Source: SVEL01 sp017381055
GTDB lineage: Bacteria; Bacillota; Clostridia; Lachnospirales; Lachnospiraceae
DNA: 64,000 nucleotides
Assembly: GCA_036307185.1 (NCBI GenBank)
Contig: JAXJYC010000055.1
Coordinates: 13,107 to 77,106, forward strand
Direction: 5' to 3'
In this document: positions 25,321 to 34,246 of the stretch, piece by piece
Layout of the letters: each line of letters opens with the position of its first letter
Numbering within the stretch: position 1 is the stretch's first letter
Notes under the pieces: generated by a model
The model's database searches: none
What the model saw: the letters and a program-made list of their open reading frames with translations, nothing else
What the model was told of the DNA's origin: nothing
Translations under genes and position numbers: made by a program

Positions 25321-25974
25321 ATGAGAGTGTTAGTAGTAGATGATGATACATTTGTAACTATGTCATTAAAAACAATACTAGAAAGTGATGATGAGATAGA
25401 GGTTGTGGCAGTAGGCAGCAATGGAAAGCAAGCTATAGCTTTATACAAGGAGCACAAGCCAGATGTACTTTTGATGGATATTAGAATGGATACAATGAAT
25501 GGACTTGAGGCTGCAGAGCAGATATTTGGTATAGATAAAGCTGCAAATATTTTATTTTTAACAACCTTCTCAGATGATGAATATATTATAAAGGCGCTTA
25601 ATCTTGGTGCAAGAGGCTATCTTTTAAAGCAGGATTTTGAAAGCATTATACCAGCGCTTAAGGCCGCATATAGTGGACAGAGTGTGTTTGGAGGACAGGT
25701 GATATCTAAGCTTCCGAGCCTTATGGATAGAGCTAAATCAGAGAAGGATAGCAATGAAGAAGCTGGGGAAGATTCTGAGCATAAATTTCCTGAGGACATT
25801 ACAAAAAAAGAAATAGAAGTAATGGAACAGGTCGCTCTAGGACTTAACAATAAGGAGATAGCAGTAAATTTATTCTTAAGCGAGGGGACAGTACGAAACT
25901 ATATTAGCACAATTTTAGAAAAGTTAGATCTTCGTGATAGAACACAGTTAGCCATCTACTACCTAAAAAGGTAG
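25321..25974 (+). CDS. NarL/FixJ-type response regulator
   Basis: A protein of 217 aa. The receiver domain has its acidic pocket at DDD near residue 7, phospho-acceptor Asp in VLLMDIRM (about residue 54) and Lys in LLKQD. A LuxR-type DNA-binding domain follows at the C-terminus (ITKKEIEVMEQVALGLNNKEIA). It starts 3 nt after the kinase gene. The last codons lie inside a terminator hairpin. Confidence 0.92.
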   Translation: MRVLVVDDDTFVTMSLKTILESDDEIEVVAVGSNGKQAIALYKEHKPDVLLMDIRMDTMNGLEAAEQIFGIDKAANILFLTTFSDDEYIIKALNLGARGYLLKQDFESIIPALKAAYSGQSVFGGQVISKLPSLMDRAKSEKDSNEEAGEDSEHKFPEDITKKEIEVMEQVALGLNNKEIAVNLFLSEGTVRNYISTILEKLDLRDRTQLAIYYLKR

Positions 25975-25990
25975 TAGAGGCTATTTTTTT
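25949..25990 (+). terminator. intrinsic terminator overlapping the response regulator stop codon
   Basis: A 15-bp stem with one bulged A (25949-25964 / 25969-25983) and an AAAA loop is followed by seven T. The TAG stop (25972-25974) is inside the right arm, so translation to the end would open the hairpin. Confidence 0.85.
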
Positions 25991-26045
25991 ATATGGGAAA
26001 GTTCATCAAAAATTTGCAAATATTGTGGCGAGATTTCGATTTATA

Positions 26046-26054
26046 TGATATAAT
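26046..26054 (+). promoter_or_regulatory. extended -10 promoter of the MCP-PilZ gene
   Basis: TGATATAAT, an extended -10 box 53 bp before the ATG. The same ATATGATATAATAT string occurs before the decayed chemoreceptor gene (33366-33374), hinting at shared control. Confidence 0.5.
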
Positions 26055-26107
26055 ATCAAAGACATTTAATCGTGAACAATTTGATATAGTGAAAGGACGG
26101 AAGATAT

Positions 26108-28228
26108 ATGCGTGATTACGATGAAAAGTTCTTTTTAGCGAGGGCTAATAAAAGAGCAGCGACTACTTGGTTATACTTGATGATTATAGTAAGTGTGTTT
26201 TATGGAGCAAAAGTTTTAGCAAATGATGTTAAATTAAGTTTCTTTATTATTTTTTCTGTTGTTGGATGGGCAGAATTTATATTTGCTATATGTAGATTGA
26301 AATTTGTTGGTATGTATGATAAGAATTTTAAGTGGATTTTAGGATTTGGCTATTTGCTGTTTTATGCGGTTATAGCTTGGACATCTATGGATGAGGTATC
26401 GTATGTATTCGTATTACCGCTTATTTCTATTATGATTCTTTATAAAGATACAAAACTTATGAAAACCATGATGTGGATTACATTATTTGTTCTTACATCA
26501 AGTAATTTATATAAGGGAAAAGTAAAAGGCATGATGGAGTTTGTGACAAGTCCGGAGTGTGCATTGCAGTTTGCTATTGTCATCTGTTTGTTTGCATGTA
26601 CAATTATGGCGATTCATCATTTGCAACAATCAGATGGTGCCTTAACAGAATCTATTCAGAGTAATTTGGAACGAGTTGTTAAGACAGTAGAGAAGGTTAA
26701 GGGAGCGAGTAATCAGATTGTCGATGGTGTAACAGTTGTAAGAGAACTTGCAGAAGAAAATAAGGTAGGCGCTAATAATGTTGTTAAGGAGATGAATGAG
26801 CTTTCTAATAACAATGGAGTGCTTAATGATAAGACAATGTCATCAATAGAGATGACAAATGTTATCGATACACAGGTTAATAATGTATCTGAGCTTATGG
26901 AGCAGGTAGTTGAGCTTATTGAGGCTTCTATAGAGCATGCTAATATAAGTTCTGAAGAGCTTGAAGAAGTAGTTGAGACTACATCTAAGATGGCTGAACT
27001 TTCTAATGAGGTTGAACATATTCTAGAGGAATTTAAGAAGGAATTTGCAAATGTTAAGGAAGAAACAGGAACAATCGTTGGTATTTCTTCTAAAACAAAT
27101 CTTCTTGCGCTTAATGCGTCAATTGAGGCTGCCAGAGCAGGAGAGTCAGGAAAAGGCTTTGCAGTAGTAGCTGATCAGATTAGAGAATTAAGTAGTGGTA
27201 CTAAGGAATCTTCGGGAAGTATTATGGAAGCATTAGCACGTCTTGAAGATATTTCAGAGAAGATGCTTGTAGCTATTTCAGAGACAGTAGAACTTATCCA
27301 GTTAAATATGCAGAAGGTTACACATGTAAATCAATCTGTTACAGATATTACAAATGATGCAACAAGTCTTGGCGCAAATATTAAGGTTGTAGATGACGCT
27401 GTAAAAGAGGTTGAATCTTCAAATAAGATACTTGTAGATAATATGAAGCAAGTGTACGACATTATGGAGGTTATGACTGGAAGTATCAATATAGCTGAAG
27501 ATACAACTCAGGCAATGCTTAGTAAGTATGAAGAGAGTAGTAATAATGCAGTAGGCATTGAGAATGTAGTTGGACATCTCATGGAAGAATTAGGTCTTGG
27601 CGGATTTATGGGAATCCAGGATGTTGAAGAAGGCATGAAGGTAGCTGTAGCTGTTAAGGATACAGATGGAAATAGTAGACATGAGTATACTGGTGAGGTT
27701 GTTGCTAGAGATAATATCCACCTTTACGTAGAATTAGATACAAGAGGACAGAATGCTGTAGAGAAGAAGGATAAGCATGGTTCTTGTCAGCTTAGAATAG
27801 TAGTATCAAATGTTCTTTATTGTTGGGAAAATATTGGAATTGTTATGGCAAAGGCTGAAGAACCAGGAGCATACAAACTTACAATAGAGACAAATCCACT
27901 TGTATATAACAGAAGAAAGTATCCAAGAATGCCATTGAAAAATAGCTGTATAATTCATCAGAAGGATGATAATAAAACATATCAAGGAAAAATGGTTAAT
28001 ATTAGTGCTAATGGTTTTGCGTTTGCAGTTAGAGATGCGATGTTCGCAGATTCTAAGGGCAAGAAGGTGAATGTAGACATTAATGGATTTGATGTTCTTG
28101 GTGGAAAACCATTAGAGGGAACAATCATTAGAAGCTCAGATAATTCAGGCGAATATATTGTTGGTTGTAGAATGCCACAGGATAGCAAAGAGATTAAGGA
28201 ATATGTAAGCCAAAATTATAGTGAGTAG
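26108..28228 (+). CDS. chemoreceptor (MCP) with C-terminal PilZ domain
   Basis: A protein of 706 aa. About six N-terminal membrane helices without a large external domain (about 20-175) precede a methyl-accepting coiled coil with the signalling tip NLLALNASIEAARAGE (about residue 335). The C-terminus (about 505-700) has YcgR-N-like and PilZ features: RKYPR gives the RxxxR motif and NISANG the (D/N)xSxxG motif, both c-di-GMP-binding signatures. It probably signals to CheA/CheW and responds to c-di-GMP directly. Fusion of MCP and PilZ is uncommon. The gene is monocistronic, with its own extended -10 promoter. Confidence 0.88.
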   Translation: MRDYDEKFFLARANKRAATTWLYLMIIVSVFYGAKVLANDVKLSFFIIFSVVGWAEFIFAICRLKFVGMYDKNFKWILGFGYLLFYAVIAWTSMDEVSYVFVLPLISIMILYKDTKLMKTMMWITLFVLTSSNLYKGKVKGMMEFVTSPECALQFAIVICLFACTIMAIHHLQQSDGALTESIQSNLERVVKTVEKVKGASNQIVDGVTVVRELAEENKVGANNVVKEMNELSNNNGVLNDKTMSSIEMTNVIDTQVNNVSELMEQVVELIEASIEHANISSEELEEVVETTSKMAELSNEVEHILEEFKKEFANVKEETGTIVGISSKTNLLALNASIEAARAGESGKGFAVVADQIRELSSGTKESSGSIMEALARLEDISEKMLVAISETVELIQLNMQKVTHVNQSVTDITNDATSLGANIKVVDDAVKEVESSNKILVDNMKQVYDIMEVMTGSINIAEDTTQAMLSKYEESSNNAVGIENVVGHLMEELGLGGFMGIQDVEEGMKVAVAVKDTDGNSRHEYTGEVVARDNIHLYVELDTRGQNAVEKKDKHGSCQLRIVVSNVLYCWENIGIVMAKAEEPGAYKLTIETNPLVYNRRKYPRMPLKNSCIIHQKDDNKTYQGKMVNISANGFAFAVRDAMFADSKGKKVNVDINGFDVLGGKPLEGTIIRSSDNSGEYIVGCRMPQDSKEIKEYVSQNYSE

Positions 28229-28261
28229 TTTACTAGAAAAATAATAAAATAAAAAATGATA

Positions 28262-28317
28262 TTGACAAGTCCGTATCTATACTGTATATATACATATATA
28301 CAGTATAGATACGGACT
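28262..28317 (+). promoter_or_regulatory. promoter with perfect 23-bp inverted-repeat operator (YtrA-type)
   Basis: The arms 28268-28290 and 28295-28317 are perfectly complementary around a TACA spacer (AGTCCGTATC...GATACGGACT). TTGACA (28262-28267) lies just before the left arm, and TATATA (28285-28290), 17 bp further, is inside it. A repressor bound here would block RNA polymerase. The GntR/YtrA gene at 29902-30270 in the same operon is the obvious candidate. Confidence 0.75.
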
Positions 28318-28356
28318 GTTGTATTTTTGTAACATAAGTTGAGAAAGAGGGAGAAT

Positions 28357-29205
28357 ATGATAAAGGTAGAAAACGTTACAAAGAAATTAGAAGAATATGG
28401 TTTTTCTTTAACAGATATAAACTTTGAGATTCCTAAAGGTTATATTTGTGGCTTGATAGGCGAAAACGGAGCTGGAAAGACGACTCTTATAAATATGCTT
28501 TTAGGTTTGTTTCATCCAGATAATGGTGAAATATACATTAATGGTAGTAATGTTGTGTTAGAGGAGATAAAAGCAAAGGATCAGATTGGATATGTTTTAT
28601 CAGAAGAATTATTTGATCCATATCTTACACTTATAGAAAATGCTAATACATATGGAAAGTATTATAGTAAATATGATGCTGATTTGTTTATTGAGTATTG
28701 TCAACGATTTGAATTGAATCATAAATCTAAGTTAAAGACGTTATCAAAGGGACAAAAGTTGAAGTTTCAATTTGCTTTTGCATTAGCACATAAGCCGTTA
28801 CTTTTAGTGCTGGATGAACCAACTGCTAATTTTGATCCAAAGTTTAGAAAAGAGTTTTTTAGTATTTTGACTGATTTTATCTCAGATGGAGAGCATAGTG
28901 TAATATTAGCTACTCATTTAACATCAGATTTAGAAGTAATAGGAGATTATATTACATTTATACATAAGGGGAAACTTGTATTTTCTGAGGATAGAGAAAA
29001 ACTATTAAGCTCTTATAGAGTTTTACAAGGTCAAGCATATAAGGAAAATGTGATTAATAAGGATAGAGTAATTCATATTGAAAAGCAGGATAATGTAATG
29101 ACTGCATTAGTTAAACATAGCAAATTTCAGGAATATGATAAAGAGTTAATGGTGTCAATTCCGACCATTGAGGATATTATGTACCATTATATAAAGGGGG
29201 AATAG
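28357..29205 (+). CDS. ABC transporter ATP-binding protein (YtrB-like)
   Basis: An ATPase of 282 aa with Walker A GENGAGKTT, signature LSKGQ, and Walker B LLLVLDEPTANFDP. A C-terminal domain of about 70 aa ends the protein. The frame opens at a TTG (28339), but GAGGGAG places the start at ATG 28357. It is the first gene of a five-gene operon: ATPase, membrane protein, YtrA-type repressor, second ATPase, second membrane protein. This resembles the antibiotic-responsive ytr operon of Bacillus; substrate unknown. Confidence 0.88.
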   Translation: MIKVENVTKKLEEYGFSLTDINFEIPKGYICGLIGENGAGKTTLINMLLGLFHPDNGEIYINGSNVVLEEIKAKDQIGYVLSEELFDPYLTLIENANTYGKYYSKYDADLFIEYCQRFELNHKSKLKTLSKGQKLKFQFAFALAHKPLLLVLDEPTANFDPKFRKEFFSILTDFISDGEHSVILATHLTSDLEVIGDYITFIHKGKLVFSEDREKLLSSYRVLQGQAYKENVINKDRVIHIEKQDNVMTALVKHSKFQEYDKELMVSIPTIEDIMYHYIKGE

Positions 29206-29207
29206 GA

Positions 29208-29882
29208 ATGTATAAGCTTATACTTAATGATTATCGAAGTCATTTTAAGAATACATTAAAGGCGTTGTGGAATGACGGTGGTGTTTATGCAATATTATGT
29301 ATGACTATTTTTAGTTTGCCAGAGGAAGATGATAGAGCAATGTGTTGTTTGTGTTTATCAGTGCCTTGCATAGTTGCATATATTTTATCTAGAATGTATG
29401 GAGGTTGTTTAAGCAAAACATTTTTCTTGTGTCCAATGGATGCCAAGGGGCGTAGACAGTATGCAAAAGAGAGTTATAGATTGAGAATAATTATTCCAAC
29501 TGTAATATTTTTTATAGGGAATATATTACTTTTGATATTTAATGAATTTGATATAACTATGTTTTTAATACGTTTATTTGCTTTTGGATGTACAGCAGTG
29601 TCTATAAATATTTATTGTTCATCTAAAGTTTTCACTAATAAGAATACGGAGATATCACCATTTATAGGTAATTATGATACGGTAAATATATGGTCAAATC
29701 TTATGAATCTGCTTAGCATTATTGCTTTGGTTTCTATGGATGGATACTATTCAGTATTTGAAATGAGAAAAGGTACAATAGTGTTAATAGGTTTGATTTT
29801 GGCATGGCAATTTATATTAACAGTGATAAAAGTGAAAAACTTTTATTGGCAATCAATTGTAGTTATGGAATTTTACAAGTAA
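29208..29882 (+). CDS. ABC transporter-associated membrane protein
   Basis: A protein of 224 aa with about five or six hydrophobic helices and a cysteine-rich second helix region (MCCLCLSVPC). It starts 2 nt after the ATPase gene, and is probably the permease partner of that ATPase. No family is recognised with certainty. Confidence 0.65.
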   Translation: MYKLILNDYRSHFKNTLKALWNDGGVYAILCMTIFSLPEEDDRAMCCLCLSVPCIVAYILSRMYGGCLSKTFFLCPMDAKGRRQYAKESYRLRIIIPTVIFFIGNILLLIFNEFDITMFLIRLFAFGCTAVSINIYCSSKVFTNKNTEISPFIGNYDTVNIWSNLMNLLSIIALVSMDGYYSVFEMRKGTIVLIGLILAWQFILTVIKVKNFYWQSIVVMEFYK

Positions 29883-29901
29883 TTATGAAAGGAAGAGCAA
29901 T

Positions 29902-30270
29902 ATGGATATTATTATTCGTCCAAATGGGACCTTATCTATATATGAGCAGATTACAAATCAGATGAAAAATGCTATTATAACAGGTGAATTAGCTCCTGGT
30001 GAAGCGCTTATGTCTATAAGAGCGCTGGCAGCTAAGCTTGGTGTAAGTGTAATAACCACAAAGAAAGCATATGAGATATTAGAACAAGAAAAACTTATTC
30101 GCTCTGTACCCGGTAAAGGTTTTTATGTATGTGAATACAATTCAGATTATCTAAAAGAAAAGCAGTATATAGACTTAGAAAAGAGATTTGCAGAGCTATT
30201 GGAGGATTGCCAGAAAGCTGGCATGAAAAAGGAAGAAATCATTGATTTGGTGGATGCATTGTTAAGCTGA
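29902..30270 (+). CDS. GntR-family (YtrA subfamily) transcriptional regulator
   Basis: A protein of 122 aa. The winged-helix GntR domain is at the N-terminus (PIYEQITNQMK-like start, then LAAKLGVSVITTKKAYEILEQ about residue 43), and a short C-terminal helix pair of about 45 aa is typical of YtrA. It lacks the effector domain of larger GntR proteins. It is likely to repress its own operon through the inverted repeat at 28268-28317. Confidence 0.9.
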   Translation: MDIIIRPNGTLSIYEQITNQMKNAIITGELAPGEALMSIRALAAKLGVSVITTKKAYEILEQEKLIRSVPGKGFYVCEYNSDYLKEKQYIDLEKRFAELLEDCQKAGMKKEEIIDLVDALLS

Positions 30271-30304
30271 TTTTAAGGGAATAAAAGGAATATAGGTGGT
30301 TAGT

Positions 30305-30949
30305 ATGTTAGAATTTGTTAATGTAACAGGTGTAAGTAAAAAGTTTAAGCTTGAAAATATTTCATTTATTGCACCAACTGGATATATAACAGGTGTAACA
30401 GGTGTAAATGGTGCCGGTAAGACAACATTGTTTCATTATATAGTTGATAGGAAATGTAGTTACACAGGCCAAATTTTATATAATGGCGAGGATATTCGTA
30501 CAAATTTTGAAAAGTTGCAGAATAAGATAGGATTTATTTCAGATGAAAAACGTTTTTTTTCACAGTTGTCTATTAGAGATAATATAGATTTACTGTCTTT
30601 GTTTTATGATGAATGGGATAATGAATGTTTTTTTGAACTGATTAAAGAATGGGAGATTCCTGCTGGAAGAAAATTAGAAGATTTATCTAGAGGTGAATAT
30701 CTTAAGTTTCAGATGGCGTTAGCTATGGCTCATAAGGCGACATTGTATATTTTAGATGAGGCTACAGCTGGTATGGACCCAGTATTTAGAAAAGACTTCT
30801 TTGATATATTGCATAAGCTAATGGTTGATGAAAATATAACTATTCTTATGACAACACATATTGAAGAAGAGATAGACGTACATATGGATTATAAGGTATT
30901 ACTTGAGAATGGTAAGCTCATTTCATGTGATGAAGTGGAGGTGGGGTAA
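30305..30949 (+). CDS. ABC transporter ATP-binding protein
   Basis: An ATPase of 214 aa with Walker A GVNGAGKTT and Walker B LYILDEATAGMDP. The signature is degenerate, LSRGE in place of LSGGQ. It lacks the C-terminal extension of the first ATPase. GTG 30296 is possible, but AGGTGG at 30291-30296 favours ATG 30305. It overlaps the next gene by 1 nt. Confidence 0.86.
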   Translation: MLEFVNVTGVSKKFKLENISFIAPTGYITGVTGVNGAGKTTLFHYIVDRKCSYTGQILYNGEDIRTNFEKLQNKIGFISDEKRFFSQLSIRDNIDLLSLFYDEWDNECFFELIKEWEIPAGRKLEDLSRGEYLKFQMALAMAHKATLYILDEATAGMDPVFRKDFFDILHKLMVDENITILMTTHIEEEIDVHMDYKVLLENGKLISCDEVEVG

Positions 30950-31431
30950 TGGATAGAATAGCAAAATTAGATAATAAGCTTGATAAGCTAGATTCATATA
31001 ATAGAGTTATAGGTAAGTTTTTTATTAGTATGCTTATTGTGATAATTGTTATAATTTTTTTAGTGTTCCCTGAAGAAAAATTTGATGCATCAATGTATTT
31101 TTGGTTTGGTATGATGTTTTGTATGGTGACCTATTTTAAATTAAGTCCCCATTTATATATAAAAGTTAATGGAGTAAAAGTATCTATATATAAATGTTTA
31201 AAAGATACTACAATTAGTAAGAAGGATTTTGCCAGATCTAGACTTAAGAAACATATTAGCTTTTTATCTAAATTTTTAGGTGTCTGTATACTTGTTCATA
31301 TATTAGGCCTGATATTATTTGATAGATTTACAGTTATGAATGTTGTTTTTGATGTGTTTATAATATGTATATATGGTATTTCAGCTACATTATTAGCGAT
31401 TAGTGATATTAATACTGCTACAAAGGATTAA
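30949..31431 (+). CDS. membrane protein of the ABC/YtrA operon
   Basis: A protein of 160 aa with two pairs of hydrophobic helices (about 23-65 and 108-152) around a basic loop. It begins at the overlapping TAATG of the preceding ATPase and ends the operon. It is a likely transmembrane partner of that ATPase; family not recognised. Confidence 0.6.
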   Translation: MDRIAKLDNKLDKLDSYNRVIGKFFISMLIVIIVIIFLVFPEEKFDASMYFWFGMMFCMVTYFKLSPHLYIKVNGVKVSIYKCLKDTTISKKDFARSRLKKHISFLSKFLGVCILVHILGLILFDRFTVMNVVFDVFIICIYGISATLLAISDINTATKD

Positions 31432-31445
31432 TTTTAAGGTGAATA

Positions 31446-32273
31446 TTAACGATTACCTAGCTGCCAAAAAGCCACTGCGCTTGCGGCAGCTACATTTAAT
31501 GAATCAACTCCGTGAGACATAGGTATAAGAACAGTGTAATCAGAGGCTTTGATAGTTTCATCAGAGAGTCCATAGCCTTCAGAACCAAGGATGATAGCTA
31601 GTCTATCTTCTTTCATGAGCTCTTCATTATCTATGGATACAGAATCATCCTCAAGGGCCATAGAAACAGTCTTAAAGCCAAGATTCTTAAGTAAATTCAT
31701 ATCTACAGCAGGTTGATCAGTTGCTTCATCACCAATAAATGTCCAAGGAATCTGAAATACAGTGCCCATACTTACACGGATAGCACGTCTGTATAATGGA
31801 TTGCTACAAGCTGGTGTAAGAAGAACAGCATCGATATTTAAGGCTGCTGCTGAACGCATAATAGCGCCTACATTTGTAGGGTTCATAACGTTTTCAAGTA
31901 CAGCAATACGGCGAGCATTTTTGCATATTTCGTCTACTGATGGAAGGATAGGACGACGCATTGCACAAAGCATACCACGAGTTAGAGGATAACCAGTCAA
32001 TTCTGTCAAAACATTGAATTCGGCTGTATAGATTGGAACATCACCAACACGTTCGATAATGCCTTTAGCCTGAGTGTCTAAATGCTTCTTTTCAACTAAA
32101 CAAGAGATAGGAACGCATCCTGCATTAAGGGCGCGCTCAATAACAAGAGGACTTTCAGCGATGAAAAGTCCTTTTTCTGGATAGTGACGGCTAAGAAGCT
32201 GAACTTCTGTGTAGCGTGCATATATATCAAGCACTGGGGCGTTAAAATCTGTTATTTCTATGATGTTTGACAT
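31446..32273 (-). CDS. TrmH/SpoU-family RNA 2'-O-methyltransferase
   Basis: A protein of 275 aa with an N-terminal RNA-binding substrate domain and the three SPOUT motifs: ENVMNPTNVGAIMRSA (about residue 127), IILGSEGYGLSD and MSHGVDSLNVAAASAV. It methylates ribose in rRNA or tRNA using SAM; the target nucleotide cannot be read from the sequence. AAGGAGA precedes its ATG. It is convergent with the ABC operon and divergent from the radical SAM gene. Confidence 0.9.
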   Translation of the reverse strand: MSNIIEITDFNAPVLDIYARYTEVQLLSRHYPEKGLFIAESPLVIERALNAGCVPISCLVEKKHLDTQAKGIIERVGDVPIYTAEFNVLTELTGYPLTRGMLCAMRRPILPSVDEICKNARRIAVLENVMNPTNVGAIMRSAAALNIDAVLLTPACSNPLYRRAIRVSMGTVFQIPWTFIGDEATDQPAVDMNLLKNLGFKTVSMALEDDSVSIDNEELMKEDRLAIILGSEGYGLSDETIKASDYTVLIPMSHGVDSLNVAAASAVAFWQLGNR

Positions 32274-32342
32274 GGTTATCTCCTTAATGTAAAATAAAAT
32301 CTAATGGATATTATAGTGATAAGAATAGGATGTGTCAAATAG

Positions 32343-33317
32343 ATGATATTATATGAAAATTGCAAATTGTGCCCTAGAGAATGTGGTGTGAATCGTAGTG
32401 AAAAAAAAGGCATATGTAATAGCACAAATAAATGTAAAATAGTAAGAGCAGCCCTACATTTTTGGGAAGAACCATGTATATCCGGCATTGAAGGCATGGA
32501 AAAAAGTGGTTCAGGAACCATTTTCTTTGAGGGATGTTCTTTAGGATGTGTATTCTGTCAGAACTATGAGATATCAGACGGTAAGGCAGAGTATGGAGTA
32601 GAGGTTTCTGTAGAACGATTGGTAGATATTTTCTTTGAATTGAAAGAAAAGGGTGCTAATAATATTAACTTTGTTACGCCAACTCATTTTATGCCACATA
32701 TTAAACAAGCTATATTAATTGCAAAGGAGAGAAACTTTGATCTTCCATTTGTATATAATACAAGCGGTTATGAGAAGGTGGAGTGTTTAAAGGAATTAGA
32801 AGGTTTAATAGATGTTTATCTTCCAGATATGAAGTATGCAGAGGATATGAAGTATGCAGAGAGTATCGGATGTAGCGAAAAGATAATAACAGAGCATAAT
32901 ATTGCTAAAGAATATTCAAGAGCTAGTGATTATTTTGCACGAGCAAAAGAAGCTATAGCAGAAATGTATGGTCAGGTTGGGGCACCACAGTTTGATGAGC
33001 ATGGTTTGATAAAGAAAGGTGTCATCGTAAGACACTTAATCCTACCTAATCATACAAAGAATTCTATGAAGGTTATAGAATATTTATATAATACATATAA
33101 GGATGATATTTACATAAGTATCATGAATCAGTATACGCCAGTGAAAACACCTAGAATGGAAGCGTATCCAAAGCTTCAGAGAGTAATAACAAAGAGGGAA
33201 TATGAGAAGGTGATAGATTTTACTATAGAGCTTGGTGTAAAGAATGCGTTTATTCAGGAAGGTGGAACTTGTAAAGAGAGCTTTATACCTGATTTTAATG
33301 GAGAAGGAGCGCTATAG
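32343..33317 (+). CDS. radical SAM protein, PflX-like (PFL-activase homologue)
   Basis: A protein of 324 aa. The N-terminal cysteine pair CKLCPRECG and GICN are followed by the radical SAM cluster EGCSLGCVFCQN (about residue 62). The PflX/AmmeMemo-type segments RHLILPNHTKNSMK and FIQEGG follow. It resembles pyruvate-formate-lyase activating enzymes but belongs to an uncharacterised branch. A short internal duplication (DMKYAE twice, about residue 161-172) is visible. It is divergent from the methyltransferase gene. Confidence 0.85.
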   Translation: MILYENCKLCPRECGVNRSEKKGICNSTNKCKIVRAALHFWEEPCISGIEGMEKSGSGTIFFEGCSLGCVFCQNYEISDGKAEYGVEVSVERLVDIFFELKEKGANNINFVTPTHFMPHIKQAILIAKERNFDLPFVYNTSGYEKVECLKELEGLIDVYLPDMKYAEDMKYAESIGCSEKIITEHNIAKEYSRASDYFARAKEAIAEMYGQVGAPQFDEHGLIKKGVIVRHLILPNHTKNSMKVIEYLYNTYKDDIYISIMNQYTPVKTPRMEAYPKLQRVITKREYEKVIDFTIELGVKNAFIQEGGTCKESFIPDFNGEGAL

Positions 33318-33440
33318 TAAAATCCAGTTAATTATGTGGTTCTCCTTGAAAGAAAGGCAAAAATATGATATAATATTCTAAATTGTAAGTCGTGAATTAA
33401 ATTTTATGATGGCTTAAAAAAAATTAAGGAGTTTTTTTTT

Positions 33441-34033
33441 ATGACACCAGAACAATACAAAAGATCTAGTAAAGTAGCCTATCCTATGGTTATGATAACT
33501 TGTGCTATGGTTAATTTTACATTATTGGCTGCTATGTCAATGAAAGGGGCAATAGCTAATCTTATTATTCAGATAGCTATTATTACTGCAGCTATGATAA
33601 TAGCTACTATAGCATTTATCAAGCTTAAACATACTAAAAAGGGTATGATAATTATCGCGGGTATGGGTGCAGTTATGTATCTTGTAGTATGTATTTTGAA
33701 TAATAACAATAATACGTATATATATGGATTTATTGTGTTAGTAACATGTGTAGCGTATATGAATAAAAGTTTGATGTTATCGAGTCAGAGGTTGACCATC
33801 TTTATGAAAATATCAAGCACACAGAAAGTCTTATGAAAGAAGTTATTAGTGCAACTGGTGTTATTAATGATAATATTAGTGATCTTTCATCGGCTAGCGA
33901 GGAGATTGCAGCATCATCAGAAACAGCAGTTACAGTTTCTGCTAGTGCTGTTGAACATATGGAAAGAGTTAATCATGAGCTTAGACAGGTTAAAAAGCTT
34001 GCAGCTAGATTACAGAATGCATCTGAGGAATAA
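33441..34033 (+). pseudogene. decayed methyl-accepting chemotaxis protein (frameshift and truncation)
   Basis: The first frame (33441-33836) encodes four or so membrane helices of a chemoreceptor and then runs off frame after MNKSL. Near 33776 the frame shifts: the coiled coil continues as VIESEVDHLYENIKHTES into SLMKEVISATGVINDN, then ends at 34033 after RLQNASEE. The whole signalling tip (NLLALNASIEAARAGE in the intact paralogue at 26108) is missing. A promoter (33366-33374) and a terminator (34067-34110) remain. It is a recent pseudogene. Confidence 0.8.
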
Positions 34034-34066
34034 AATATATAATTTAATATTGGTCGAAATTGTGAG

Positions 34067-34110
34067 ATGGGCAAAATCCAACGGTAGAACGTTGGGTTTG
34101 CCCATTTTTT
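34067..34110 (+). terminator. intrinsic terminator after the chemoreceptor pseudogene
   Basis: ATGGGCAAAATCCAACG (34067-34083) pairs with CGTTGGGTTTGCCCAT (34089-34104), followed by six T. Confidence 0.88.
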
Positions 34111-34143
34111 GAGAAAGAATAAATAGATGGACATTAAAGACGC

Positions 34144-34172
34144 TTGACATAGTTTTTAAAACCATATACAAT
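34144..34172 (+). promoter_or_regulatory. promoter of degV
   Basis: TTGACA (34144-34149), a 17-bp spacer and TACAAT (34167-34172). The leader then carries short tandem copies of AGTATGAATA between about 34187 and 34222. Confidence 0.7.
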
Positions 34173-34246
34173 AAGTGAAGGTGTGAAGTATGAATAAGTA
34201 TGAATAAGTATAAATAGGTATAGATTTTGTGAAAGAGAGAATATTT

